From: Epiperipatus broadwayi
Lineage: Eukaryota > Onychophora > Udeonychophora > Euonychophora > Peripatidae
DNA: 64,000 bases
Direction of reading: 5' to 3'
NCBI GenBank assembly: GCA_028023455.1
Contig: JAQFVV010000013.1
Span: 13,466,258-13,530,257, forward strand
The translations under genes were made by a program, and so were the position numbers. This document shows, in pieces, positions 1 through 11,754 of this stretch. Each line of letters opens with the position of its first letter. Positions within the stretch are counted from its first letter, which is position 1. Below the pieces are notes generated by a model. It was not told the DNA's origin. It saw only the letters and a list, made by a program, of their open reading frames with translations, and made no database searches.

Positions 1-770
1 GCAAAGCACCAACGTAAAATTATTTAAAATTCGCGCAAAAAAAAAAAAATAAGGAAATAAAATATGACTAATAAAAAATTTCAAATCTGAAAAAAATTGA
101 TACAAGACAAACTTTTTTTAACTATAATATTTAATTTTATTCAAAATAATATATTTTTATGCATAATTTACAGTAAAGTAATTTACATTTTTTATACACG
201 TTTTAATTATTATAGCTATTTGCCGAAAAACACGTTCGTTTGCAAACAACTAGTGCCAACTTCACACTCATGTTGTGTCAATGGTTTTCTGGTGACAACG
301 TAATTAGTAATTAATCTTTGAGATGATTTTATTAATTGTTTATGAAACTAACAACTAAAAATTAAATTCTTATTTTTGTCTTTAATTTTCAATTCCGTTT
401 AAAAATCAAATTTCACATCACATTATTTCAAGTCACCGTAAGTAATTTTTAAATTGTTAATTACAATTAAAAATCAGATTTTAATTTGTAATTGTCAAAT
501 TTAATTGTCCCTACTGCTATTACTGACCTTTTAAAAATAAACTTGTGGACACTAAATGATTAATAATTAATTACGTTCTTTTTTAAAAAGCCAAAACAAT
601 GTGATTTAAGATGCAAAATTAACATGCACAATGTTTGAACAAATTTACATTATAATCTTGTAAAATTTAATGTGTGTATACATAAAATGTGCAAATCATG
701 ATTTTAATTTCATTATTGCATAAAATCTTACTATTATAAAGCACTGAAAATATTGAAATTACTAAGTTAA
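1..770. other. AT-rich DNA, no gene seen
   Basis: Low-complexity AT-rich sequence with short open frames of random appearance. A 68-codon open frame near the start (97-303) has a composition typical of translated AT-rich noncoding DNA and no recognisable motif. No RNA gene or repeat boundary was seen. Confidence 0.6.
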
Positions 771-865
771 AAGTCGAATTCCAATAATGTGCTATTACTT
801 TCAATATAACGTAAATGCGTGAAATTTATTATTTAAAGTAATAGCGCATTATCGGAGTTCGACTT
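771..865. repeat. Short inverted repeat (hairpin, MITE-like)
   Basis: Two 31-base arms, 771-801 and 835-865, are inverted copies with a few mismatches around a 33-base spacer. The mismatches are mostly transitions (for example GCGC against GTGC and CGGA against TGGA). The right arm and its flank (840-920) keep many CpG dinucleotides, while the left arm has TG or CA in their place. This fits a small fold-back element or MITE losing CpGs by deamination. No target duplication could be set with certainty. Confidence 0.5.
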
Positions 866-3800
866 CCGGTGAAACACGAATCGCGTAACTTCAAAATCGT
901 GTTAAATAAGTCCGCGTAAAAAGAGACCCAGTTGTATAATTAATAGCATATAAAATTGCTACTATATTTTTATTTTGGTAATTGTTTATGATATAATTTT
1001 ATTGTTTGTTATTTATTTATTTTTGTAAACTGCAAAACTGATTTTTTTTTTTTTTGATATATTTTTTTAAAAGTTTTAGCATTTTTTTTAATACTTAAAA
1101 AATCAACAATTGATGTGTTGAAGGTTTTTAAGTTAGCGCATGGAGGTTTAAACAATGAAAGGGATCACCATAACAACAAATAAAAAAAAAGTTTGGCCAT
1201 TAAAATAAAAAAAGAAGCAAGAACTTTACTTTGTCTGATTTACAATTTCTTCTTTTGGTATAAATATAACAACTATTGGAACAAGATATAACATCAGAAT
1301 GTCAGGCTAGTACTATAGATTACTTTCTGGGGCATTTTGCCCTCTGCCTATCTTATTTCACTATCAAAATCCAGTGAAACAATTAATTACCAAGTGAGCA
1401 TCTATAAGCAAACTTCGAAATAAACAGCTATTTTAATTTTTAAGATTCTTTTAATAATTCTAAATTAAATGACCAAATCAATTTATTTCTACAGCTAATT
1501 TCTCAGCCCAGATAATATAAAGGAAATGCTAGGAATTAATTGCTTAAGCAGAAAATATATGTTATGTACTCACGTGTTTGCTAATATATATATAATTTTT
1601 TTAAAGTTATTTCAACCACTATAGAATGGCCAAGACAAAGACACTTCAAATAACCAGTGAACTATAAATAATGAGGCAGTTTAAGATCGTATGGGATAAC
1701 TAAATTGATCATTTTATTTTATTTTTTTAAATCATTTATTTTAAATAAAATTTATTATTAATATTTTTTTTCTTCTGTGTTTTAAAATTTCATTTAAAAT
1801 AGATGTTATATGTATATAGATAACTTGGTATTTAATTAGTCAGTATGATTTAAAATATATTGGTATTTTATAAAGTATGCCAAAAACCATTTACTAATAA
1901 AATTATTTTGTTTTTTAGTCATAAATATTATATGCAAAAATTGCATATACAGAATAATTTTTCTTTTTAGACAAATGTTTACATATATTATTTATTCGTT
2001 AGTAAAAAAAAAACCTGTTGTATTTTAATTTAAATGCATTGCATATATATATATATGCTAAAAATAAATGTGTGCACGATTTAAACTGGGAATTAACATT
2101 AAATATAATATTTGTTTGCATAGGGGTTATTTATATTATATATATAATATAATAAATTCGTGGCTACAAATTTATCGTTGCTTAATGATTTTCTTCAATT
2201 AATTTTTTATTTTTTTAATTTTATTGTTAGATGTGTTTTAAAAGGATATAGCAGATTATAGTTATGTAGCATCGAAGTGCAGATAGATATTCCCACATGC
2301 ATTATATAGGAGTCGTTTATATATATTTTGTTTATCTATAAAGGTTACATAATATGGGCCACATATATATATTTCATGGTAAGCGCTTAATGAAACCCAG
2401 ATTAATAAAGTTATAAATTGAGATGTTGAATTTGCAGACTATAGTAAAAGCCTTTTATAAATAGTTGGAGCTCACAGTATAAAAAGAAGTATGATCCAAT
2501 GTAAATGAAGCAAATAAATATCTATATAGCATAATGGAGAAAGAATTATTATATTTTGTGTTGATGCTTTGTTAAATGATCCAGCTTAAGAAGCACATCT
2601 ACAATATTAAATTATTACTTAAACAAGTTATTATCAACTTATCATTTTTTAAAATTTTATTACAGTTTTATATATGACAATTGATGAATGATTCCTATGC
2701 AAACAAATTCCAATTCATGCTTATTGCTCATAAGTATGTCCATTTGACTCATGTTTAATAAAATTAGACATTTGAAAAGTCAACTTATTTGTATGTTCTT
2801 ACATATATTTATTGCTGTCTAAAAAGATCTAACCACAATTTAAAATAAAGCATATATCATTTTTTTATAAGAAATGACTTTGTGTTTTTATTTAAAATTT
2901 ATTAATAGCTTTATTTTCTCTTTTCAGTGCAGAAGTCATTAGTTAATTTGGTAGATTTACAATCAATTAAATGATAATATTGTGTTTTGTTAATCATTCA
3001 TTTAAGCCATCATTAATTGGAGTAGTTAGTCATATAATCTTTGTAAATATAGGTTGGATTCAACAAAATTCACTTTGTTTCCAATTTGTATTTTAGTAAA
3101 TAATCAAATCATCAATCAAGTTAACCCTGAGAGTAAACCATTTAATATGTCTTTATCATTGTTCTTTAGATTCCAGTTTATTTTACATATAGCTAGCCGA
3201 GGAAATGATTTAGTTAATAATTAAACCTCATTCATGCATGCATATTTTCTATTGCATGGACATAATCTATCAACAATTTCCTACTCAAATTGGTAGGTTG
3301 TTCAAATAAAAGCTTAGCATCGCAACCTAGTTCATTGCATTTTAAATTTATTGATTGGGTTAGTTTGTACTTGTTATGTATATACTTTAAGAAAATAAAT
3401 CAAAACCTGAGATATATTATAATGGAAGTGAATTGTCCATATCAATTGGCTTATCATAAATAGTGATTTAATCACTCTTTATATGTATGCCACATTCCAT
3501 TACATTTACCGCTCAACTATTAGGGCATTCCATTACATTTGGTTCCAACAACATATGGGCTTGAAAAGTAAACAATTAATGAGGTTGAACTCATATAATG
3601 TAAAATGGTATAGAGTTTTAATTTCCCAATTTTTTTTTCTTTTATTAGGGTTCATCTGTATAATCGTGAGTTAGTGTGTAATAGGTTAGAGTCAATATTC
3701 AATTTATAAAATTCATACTTAATCACCATTATCTTAAGGAAGGAAATTATCTTACCATACTATTGATTAACTAAATGTAGGTTTATTTAACGCGTATGAG

Positions 3801-4239
3801 CATTTTCAGTATGTTTTAAACATGTCAATGTTACATTTTGGCTTAATATAAAGTCTCCACATATCAGTATTATATGGATATAGTGTTATTACTATTATTA
3901 CACATAACTAAAATTTTGGATAAGGTGATCTCAATTATCCACTTTATTATTATTATTTTCCTTTGGCTTATCAATGCTCTAGTATCGGATGGCATCTTCC
4001 ATAAACCGAGATGGTCATAACTTCAAAGAAGTGAAATTTGGATCATTGGATAACTATAACTCATAATTAAAATAAGGGTGTTTGTATTTTGCTTAGGTGA
4101 TTATTTGTGTTATAGTATAATGGCAAGGGGAGGTGAGCCTTGAATTGTAAGACTATCGCATAAATATATATATTATTTTTTGTGTATATTGTTATAATCA
4201 TTAGTTAATATAACCGGATAATACTAGTGAATTGTCAAG
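866..4239. other. AT-rich intergenic DNA
   Basis: No coding region, RNA gene or transposon boundary was recognised. It contains short TA microsatellites (for example about 2045-2056) and a 15-base direct repeat, CATTCCATTACATTT, at 3491 and 3526. The part next to 4240 may hold the remains of a 5' LTR of the following Gypsy relic, but no second copy was found to prove it. Confidence 0.5.
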
Positions 4240-6000
4240 TGGTGCTAGTATTAGTTTGCAGGATTTCATAAAGTTAATGGATGAAATGAAAGCTAATTGA
4301 TGAAATGGAGACTAGGTTGAGAGCTGACTCTGAGAAGTTAAAAGCTGAATTAAAAGTTAACTCTGATGAGTTGAAAGCTAACTCTAGTAAAATGAATTAA
4401 CTGGAGGCTAAATTGGAGACTAGCACTAATGAGTTAAAAGCCCTAGTGGACTATAGCGCTATGGGATTAGAGGCAAAATTTTCTGAAAAGATGGGAGAGT
4501 ATAGGGAAGAGATAACGATTGAAGCTAACTCTAAAGGCAAAATTTGAGGAAATAATTAGTGAAATGAAGAAAGAGACTCAAGGGATAGTGGGTAAATTTG
4601 AAGAATCCCGAAAAGAATGTAGGAGTTACAGAAAGAAATTATTGATAATAAAGCATTATGAGACGAATTTCAGACACTGAAGAATGAAACAATTATTGCT
4701 CAAAAATGTTTATACTGTTATAAAGTCTGAGGTTACGGTTGCTGTTAACTTGCAACAAGATGAGTTTCTACAGTTTAGGTATGATTCAATTGACTGCTAT
4801 TAATAAATTATAGGATGTCAATGAGAAGATGGATACCATAGACAATGACATCCCTAGTCATTTCCAAGAAATGGATACTAGGCTGGAATAGGTTAGGGAA
4901 AATATGAAAGGTTATGAACCTATCACCAATGAAGAGACAGAGATAAGGAATGATGTAACGAATATAGGTGTCCAGTTTGAACAGATGAAATCAGTTGTGA
5001 TAGAAAACTGAACATATAGCAGACTTGCTGAAGCGATTGAAAGGATGTGAGTTAGAAATGAACAAAATAAAGTTAAGAAGGATGTTGAGGATCAGGATTA
5101 CCATAAGGATGTTATGATCATGGGAAGTCTATCACAAGAGACAAGTCTTGAGCACTGTATTAATAGAATCCCTAATGAAGCAGCAGTGCTCAATTCTATC
5201 GGATCTCACGATTTGCCATTTCAAATAACCAATGGTCATTGCACCAACCATGATACCACCAGATTTATTAATGTAAAAGTCTTTAAAGGGGAGTTTAATG
5301 AAAACCCCATGGAATATTTGAACACATTAGAATAGTTATTTATTCTTAATACATTATCTGAGATCGAAAAGTTGGTGATTGCCAACAACCATTTGTATGC
5401 ATTGGCCAAAGTATGGTGGCAGTCCTTGTTTGAAAGGCCTCAAACCTATGGCGACTACTCTCAAGTCATCATTAGCAATTTCTGGAATGAAAATAAACAG
5501 GATTACATATGCCACCACCTTTCATATGAGAAATATGCATCCCACAAAGGAAGTTATATACAGTTTTTCAGACAACAGGTCATGATTTCCTCTCTCAGAG
5601 ATGCAGATTGTAAGAATTTTGCGCTGAAATCTGCCCCAACATGTTAAACAGATATTGGTGGCCACTGACCAGAACCCTGTAGAGGAGGTGGCAGATATTC
5701 TAGGGACACTGGAATCTGGAAAGAATACTCTTGATGCTCTGCCTAGTATCAAGAGGGATAGCCCTAATTAGCTTAACTTGTGTAGCACTGAGGGATCGGT
5801 TTGCAGTTCGCCCTCAAGTAGCCACACAAAATTATCTGCAGTTTATGAAACAGTCTCCATATAGAGATCACGGGGGTGATGTTAGGGATCAGAGATATGA
5901 TCATAGTACCAATCCACAACCAGGAAGTTATTCTTATAGTGGTACCAATACTGGACTTAAGACTTCAATAGCTGGACTTACGGACCACCCATTAAACTGA
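4240..6000 (+). pseudogene. Gypsy-type retrotransposon gag relic
   Basis: Remnant of the structural (Gag) gene of a Ty3/Gypsy-like LTR retrotransposon, which would form the cytoplasmic particle. A possible primer-binding site starts with TGGTGC at 4240. From about 4270 the plus strand encodes a broken, lysine- and glutamate-rich coiled-coil stretch with repeats of the type ELKANS. The capsid-like part follows: 5114-5335 ends in FKGEFNENPMEYLNTLE before a stop, then 5372-5647 includes AKVWWQSLFE and SNFWNENKQD. A further shifted piece runs 5731-6000. Stops and frameshifts interrupt every segment, so the gene is dead. No CCHC zinc knuckle is visible. The minus-strand element at 31.3-37.2 kb has a related architecture (coiled-coil region, capsid, protease). 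Assignment to Gypsy rests mainly on the linked protease. Confidence 0.6.
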
Positions 6001-6038
6001 ATAGGGCCTCATGGCAATGTTCCCCACTGTGGGGACTG

Positions 6039-6648
6039 ATGACTAATTTGGGGAGGGACAATTTTATCTTGGCTTTGAATTCACTGGAATTTCACCTAGA
6101 GGATTTTGAAATTGAAGAAGTAGATAGCCAACCTAATTTCACTAATTGCCCTGAGATTACCATGATGTTAGGAAAAATTAAAATTGAAGCATTGATAGAT
6201 ACCGGTATCCAGGATCCCTTATTTCTGAGGAGTTATTTTAGTGACTTCAAGAAATGAGTATGACTATTCCATCTTTACAGTTCAAAGTCTTTTCAAGTCA
6301 TCTTGGCTAATGGCCGAAAAGCTAAATTGATTCTACGGCAAGTATGGTTAAAAGTACAGTTGAACTTGGTGAGTAGGGAACATGTGTTCTTTATCATGGC
6401 AGGATTAATACACTATGATTTTCGGATCAGATTTTATGGATATGTATGGCTGTGTTCTCGATTATGTGAGAAAACAATTGGTATGTCAAGGGGAAGTAAT
6501 TGATTTTAAGCAATATGTACTTAACCAGTCTTTAGGTTTAAGTTGTGTTAAGGCAGTCACAACCGATTTTGATGTTATATTAAGATTAAGTGAGTCAGTC
6601 AATTTAACTAGAAAAATAAAAGAAACTTTAGGTCAACCCAACACATGA
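6039..6648 (+). pseudogene. Gypsy-type aspartic protease (retropepsin) relic
   Basis: Continues the gag relic upstream. The frame 6039-6257 contains ALIDTGIQ, the D-T-G active-site signature of retroviral-type aspartic proteases that cut the Gag-Pol polyprotein. After a stop and a frame change, 6415-6648 contains IFGSDFMDMYGCVLDY, matching the C-terminal hydrophobic-G-DF element of Gypsy proteases, where the chain leads towards reverse transcriptase. No reverse transcriptase is recognisable downstream: similarity fades at about 6650, so the rest of pol and any 3' LTR are missing or beyond recognition. At least one stop and one frameshift make this non-functional. Confidence 0.6.
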
Positions 6649-8905
6649 ATCATAATGTGAACATTCTTTATCTGAAATACTTATTCTATATATAACTCTT
6701 ACATTTCTTCTCTAAATGAATTCCCCAGTAATGTGATGCTACTAATAGTTTTTGCCCTTAGCCTTTTTCTTTATCTATTTAATATATCTGTTCGCGTTAT
6801 CCACACTTTCCAAGCAATTAGCATTAACTGTTTACCTATATAACAATGGACTTGTTCTAGATACATTTTAAATAATAACAATGATAAGTCAAATTACTAG
6901 TTGGAATAAAGTCATATTTTTGTTTTTGAATATATATTATTATATAATTTTTTAACTGCCTTAATAAGAATTTCACTTGTCAGTTAATTTCAGAGTTTTT
7001 CATAGTCTTTTGAGAGTAATACTATTGTATGCCTTTTTGTTGTCCTTATGCAAAGATATATATATATATATTGTAACTTTATATTTTGGCACACCTATTA
7101 ACTAAAAATTTTTATTGGCTCTCCTTTCTTATCAAATGAACTATATCAATAATCTCTATGGTCATTCTCATTGTGGTCAAAAATAGAATCAGAAGTAAAA
7201 TTCAGGTGTCTTTTCCAATACTATCCCATAATAGACTGGGTAAAATCATCCAAAATATCTGCACATACAAAATTTTATCAATTATAGTGTTCCAAAAAAA
7301 GTGTTTTGAGGTTTTCTTTTTTTAAAGGGCAACTAATTCTTTTTTTAGGTCGAACAAAAATGTATATAAAACTAATATTAGAAGGAAAATATACAGGATA
7401 AAATACAAGCTTAACTGCAAGAAAGACAACAGTCTAAAATAATACAATAGAAATGTAATATGAGAGCTAGACAATCAGTACTACATTTAGCCAGAATAGT
7501 AAGTGTTGACATTGTATTTAAATGGATATTTGTGTGCATGCATGAAACATCAAAATATAATCAAAAAGTAAAATATTTTAATTGAATTTATTATTACTGT
7601 TTAACTAATGGATTATTTTAATAAGTTTATCAATTTAAAATTATGAGAAAATTTAATAGAATAAATTATTTTATTTAATATCCTAGTGTTATAAATCATT
7701 TAGTTACAAAATAAACAATTATGTATGTTATTTATGAATAATTAATTAAATTTGATATTTAATATTAAAAATATAATATTTTAAAATTTCATTTTAATAT
7801 TTTGTCTTGAAATTTGGCACTTTTAAACTTGTCAAACTTTGAAATCATCTGCTTCCAATAGTTACCGTAGCAATGAATCTTAGCAAATTTTATCCTAAAT
7901 ATTGTCATTTTGTTAACCTTCTTCAATATGAAGAAATAGAGAAATCTGGGCATTTTGCCTAGCTCACCAAAATGTTTCTTTTTATTGATCCAAATAAAGA
8001 ACTTAAAACATCAACAGCTACTATCATCAAATACTATTTTTAAAGGGAACAAAATTTAATATTTTGAGTCATCAAGTGGAATTTGAAATTGTTTATGGAA
8101 TTCTACTATATATAAGAACATTACTGTAATCATTTGTCTCTTCTTTATGATTAAAATAACTTGCTGAAAATGATACTGGCTATCTCCCTAAGGATTATCT
8201 TGAATATTACAATCATCGTAAAAACTTATACATTATCATATTCGGTAAATATGGATTTATGGTTTAAATTACAAAGAGATCTGGTTAGTTCAAATTCAAG
8301 TCGTTGGTTTACTTATTATTTTGTTTAGTCTCATAATCTATTAAGTGACAAATTATAGTTAAATTTACTCTACCATGGATTATTGAAATTTCTTTGTCAT
8401 ATGTGCAAAATCTTACCCATATCTTTTGGATATTATACATTGCTATAACCAATGGATTAAAATATATCTTTTTTAAGACAAATAGTACCATGAGTCCAAT
8501 CTCAGACAAAGGAATATGATTTTAGATCAATTAGCATTTCATATTTCGTAACAATCGACATTAAAAATCATGATCGATATTTATAAATGTATAAATTGCT
8601 ATGACTATCCTTGTTGGAATAGAACTAATACTTATGATTTGTTCAATGTTTTGGGAAATCATATTGTTGAATCTTATTTATAAATCTCAACCTATGAAGG
8701 AATTCACTTTACTATTAGAGACCACATTTTAATTAGGCAGTAATAAAGGAGGCCACTTAATTTTTTATATTCGTTTACCATATAAATATATTTAGATCTT
8801 TAAATTTTAAATAAAAAATTTATATTAAATACCACTTCAAATAAAAATATTATTAACATAAGTATCGTAATTAAATTTATTACATTATAAAGAAATACAA
8901 TAGAA
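6649..8905. other. AT-rich intergenic DNA
   Basis: No gene, RNA or repeat boundary was recognised over about 2.2 kb. It contains TA microsatellite at about 7057-7071. A 66-codon open frame on the minus strand (8309-8509) shows no motif and looks like chance. The left terminus of the neighbouring hAT relic should lie in the last part but could not be placed. Confidence 0.5.
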
Positions 8906-8908
8906 AAA

Positions 8909-10640
8909 TTATAATATTAAATCATAAAAATCTAACATAGCAATAATACAAAAAATAATTTTACAATCTTGTGAAAGTAATTGAATATTTGGATTAAGTT
9001 TTATAACACATAGCCTTAATTGATCCTCTAAATGAGCATCTATAATCTGTGTTCTTAAACTAGTTTTAATTTTTGTCGTGAAAGAAAATGTTAATTCGAA
9101 ACAGTAAGTACTTCCAAAGCAGAAAAGTAGATGGTGTGCATGCTTTCGTAGATTTGGATATTCAACAGCATTTTTCCAAATTTCTATGGGATCCTTTTTA
9201 GCATCAAAAAGGGATTTGAGGATAACATCTTCCCCTGACTCAAATAATTCCATTTTTAGTTCTGTAGGAGCTCGGATATATCTACTAAATGTGGTTCAAA
9301 TATCAGTTTCATAGCTAGAGTGTTTATCAAAATCTGAAAATCTTTCAGTATATTCTTTGTTTTTTCTATTAAAGAATCCAAGATATCTACATATCAAATG
9401 CTTTATTTTCACAATTCTGCTCATTTAACATTTTTGCTAGCTTGGGGAAGTGTTCTGCAGATATATTCGAGTGAGAGAGCAATGTTTTGAAAAATGTTAA
9501 TTTTTTTTTAAACACTTGGATCTTTTGCCACATTTCATATATATGCTTCATTTTATCTTGCAGGCAAATATTTAAATTGTTTTGTTTTGTTGTGATAACA
9601 GACAAAAAAGCAATGTTTCTGAAAAATGCTTCATCTGATAAATCACGTGATTTTTCTTGTTCTTGATAAACGTTTAAAATTTATCGAAGAGTTAAGTTTT
9701 ATCAAAGCCTGTCCTGTTGATAGCCAGCGAACTTTACAATAGTACGGTAGATAAACACTAAGTTTCCTAATCTAAAGTTAGCATCTGCTGAAATTTATGA
9801 TGAAGCATTGCATTTATGCGAATATAGTTTATAATCGCAATGGCTTTATCCAGAGCATTTTGCAAAATCGCATGAAGATTCTGTTAATGCAATGAAATTA
9901 TATCAAATTTTTCAAATTTAAGTTGTTCTTTAATAAATCAACAAATCTTTTTTTGTCATCGGTGCAAACACTGATTAAATAACTATCATTTAACTGTAAT
10001 CGATGACATACTTCTTTAATGTTTTCGAAAATGTCAACATGAGTTCTTCCAGTTAGTGTACCCAGCACAAGAAGTTCTTCGTAACATTGAAAATCTTTAG
10101 TTACAGCACGAATAAAATATAAAACTTGCACCAAGTCAGTTTTTTTTTTAGTGCTTTCATCTAAAGCAATTGAAAAATAAAAGTCTTCATTTTGTTTAAT
10201 ATTACGAAGTTGCTCTGTTATATTTTGAGTTAATTCGTGCTGTCAATCTGTTCTTGAAAGAGTCAATTTTTTGTATATATCAACTTTTTCTGGATCTAAC
10301 ATACCCACTGCTTCAACAATACATTTTTTTTATTAATTCTACATCCCTAAATGGTTTGCTTCTTTTTCTAAGTATATGGCTATTTTGTAGATAGCATCAA
10401 CTGCAGTGGTATTTTTCTTTACAAAAGCACTAAAAGACACCTGTTGATGATGCTTTTTATTTTTCAATTTTTGAAATGCAGCTTGTCGAGATTCGCTTTC
10501 TAAATTGAAGAAATTTATGTTCTTTATGTGTCAAATAGTGTTTATTTGCATTCACTTTTTTTTAAGGTAGTTAAAACCGTATCACACAACAAACACCATT
10601 TTATCTTTCACGGAAGTGAAGAAAAAATCTAACTCTCTAA
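8909..10640 (-). pseudogene. hAT-superfamily transposase relic (SCAND3/ZBED/GTF2IRD2-like)
   Basis: On the minus strand, broken frames in the right order make up a hAT-type DNA transposase. Its role would have been cut-and-paste transposition in the nucleus. From 5' to 3': a zinc-finger-like start near 10600 (NEWCLLCDTVLTT with a following HKEH); the central RNase H-like part at 10134-9898 (VQVLYFIRAVTKDFQCYEEL, then a TGRTHVD stretch); a middle segment at 9605-9387; and the C-terminal dimerisation domain at 9253-8909 (YPNLRKHAHHLLFCFGSTY, then DAHLEDQLRLCV), the best-preserved piece. Frameshifts and stops separate the parts, for example between 9900 and 9605. No terminal inverted repeats or 8-bp target duplication were found. 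A host gene domesticated from such a transposase is excluded by the disruptions. Confidence 0.75.
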
Positions 10641-11239
10641 ATTAAATTTTCTATTTTCTTCATTTAATTTTATTTTCTTGCAATTTGACATGACGGGTAA
10701 AAAAAAATATTAAATAATATTTTAAGAAAGTGTATACTTGCGAGAAATACAATAACACCGTGTTTTAGTAAAATCGCAGAATAAGTAAACAATTGTACGA
10801 CTACAAGCATGGTACACGTTTGATAAATCTCAAGACACAATCATCTTTTTACAAACATTAAGAGTAAGAAAATACTTTTTGTATAGAGATCAGGTAACAC
10901 GTCCGGTAGTGTTACCATTTTGTATTGGGTGGTGTTCTATCATTTGAAATATAAAATTGGTTATCACCATCAGTAAGCATTGAAACTTGCATTTATATCG
11001 TTCTTTATTTAATTCTATAAATTTTCAAATTGTCATTATCTAAATAAGTGAATATTCAATTGCATGACAATTTCAACCTTCTCTTTTTAAATGAGGGCTT
11101 TAATTTTTTTGTGTGAATTAAAAATAAAATGACATTATTAGATAAGATAGCAGCCCATATTTTAAAAAAATGTACTTTCATGGGCCTATAAACTACTGAA
11201 GATTTGTTAGTTGTTAAATTAAAACAAAATTAATAAATC
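10641..11239. other. Intergenic DNA with a small palindrome
   Basis: No gene was seen. The stretch holds the expected right end of the hAT relic, but its terminus could not be identified. A perfect 8-base inverted repeat is listed separately at 10893-10916. Confidence 0.5.
10893..10916. repeat. 24-bp palindromic element
   Basis: GGTAACAC at 10893-10900 and its exact inverse GTGTTACC at 10909-10916 flank the 8-base spacer GTCCGGTA. The site is notably more GC-rich than its surroundings and lies about 250 bp upstream of the hAT relic's start. It could be a protein-binding palindrome or part of a transposon end. There is no direct evidence for either. Confidence 0.35.
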
Positions 11240-11346
11240 TTTTTTTTTCTCATGTGTCATAGCATCAGCTGGGAAGCGAACCCGCTAACTCGGGACAACT
11301 GCTTGTAAAGCAGCTGTCGCTGACCTCTCGACCACCATTGCTTGAC
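11240..11346 (-). mobile_element. tRNA-derived SINE-like retroposon, copy 1
   Basis: Read on the minus strand, this is a tRNA-like body ending in an A-rich tail (the T-run at 11240-11249). It contains a box-A-like TGGTCGAGAGGT, an anticodon-arm-like CTGCTTTACAAGCAG and a box-B-like GGTTCGCTTCC, followed by a short tail containing GCTATGACACATGAG. The direct repeat TAATAAATC occurs at 11231-11239 and 11347-11355. A 9-bp target duplication and poly(A) together indicate LINE-driven retroposition. Relative to copy 2 it has an extra CTAACTCG-type duplication beside box B. Confidence 0.75.
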
Positions 11347-11355
11347 TAATAAATC

Positions 11356-11754
11356 AATTGCTTAATTTAAAAAAGATAATAAATTTCATTAATAAGCTTT
11401 ATTTCCTTTTTTTTTTACTTGTATGATGGGCAGCACAAACACTCTCAATAATGTCATATCTTCGTCCAATTCAGCATGTTTCTTTTTGTAAGCAGTTTTT
11501 TTTTTTTTTTTAAATTGTCATAATGATAAAAATTTGAGACCTTCCTGTCACAGAACATGATACAGTGAACTATTTCCAAAGGTTCAGAATCCTGCTTGCG
11601 CTAAAATTGTGCATTAGTAATCACAATATAATTGCATGCCACCAACATGAATATATTGTATTTATATTTTTTTCATTTTTCTATTAATAAGTTAATCAAT
11701 AAAAATAAACTGTAAATATTGTAATTAATTTTTCTATAATGATTTCCTTTTTAA
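11356..11754. other. AT-rich spacer
   Basis: Contains poly(T) runs (about 11500-11511) and no recognisable gene. The RTE retrotransposon starts abruptly at about 11755, as expected for a 5'-truncated copy. Confidence 0.5.

Noticed and set aside
97-303. 68-codon plus-strand open frame
   Set aside because: Composition (I, F, Y, N rich) is that of translated AT-rich noncoding DNA; no motif and no codon pattern.
3483-3674. 63-codon plus-strand open frame
   Set aside because: Overlaps a small direct repeat and lacks any recognisable domain; best explained by chance.
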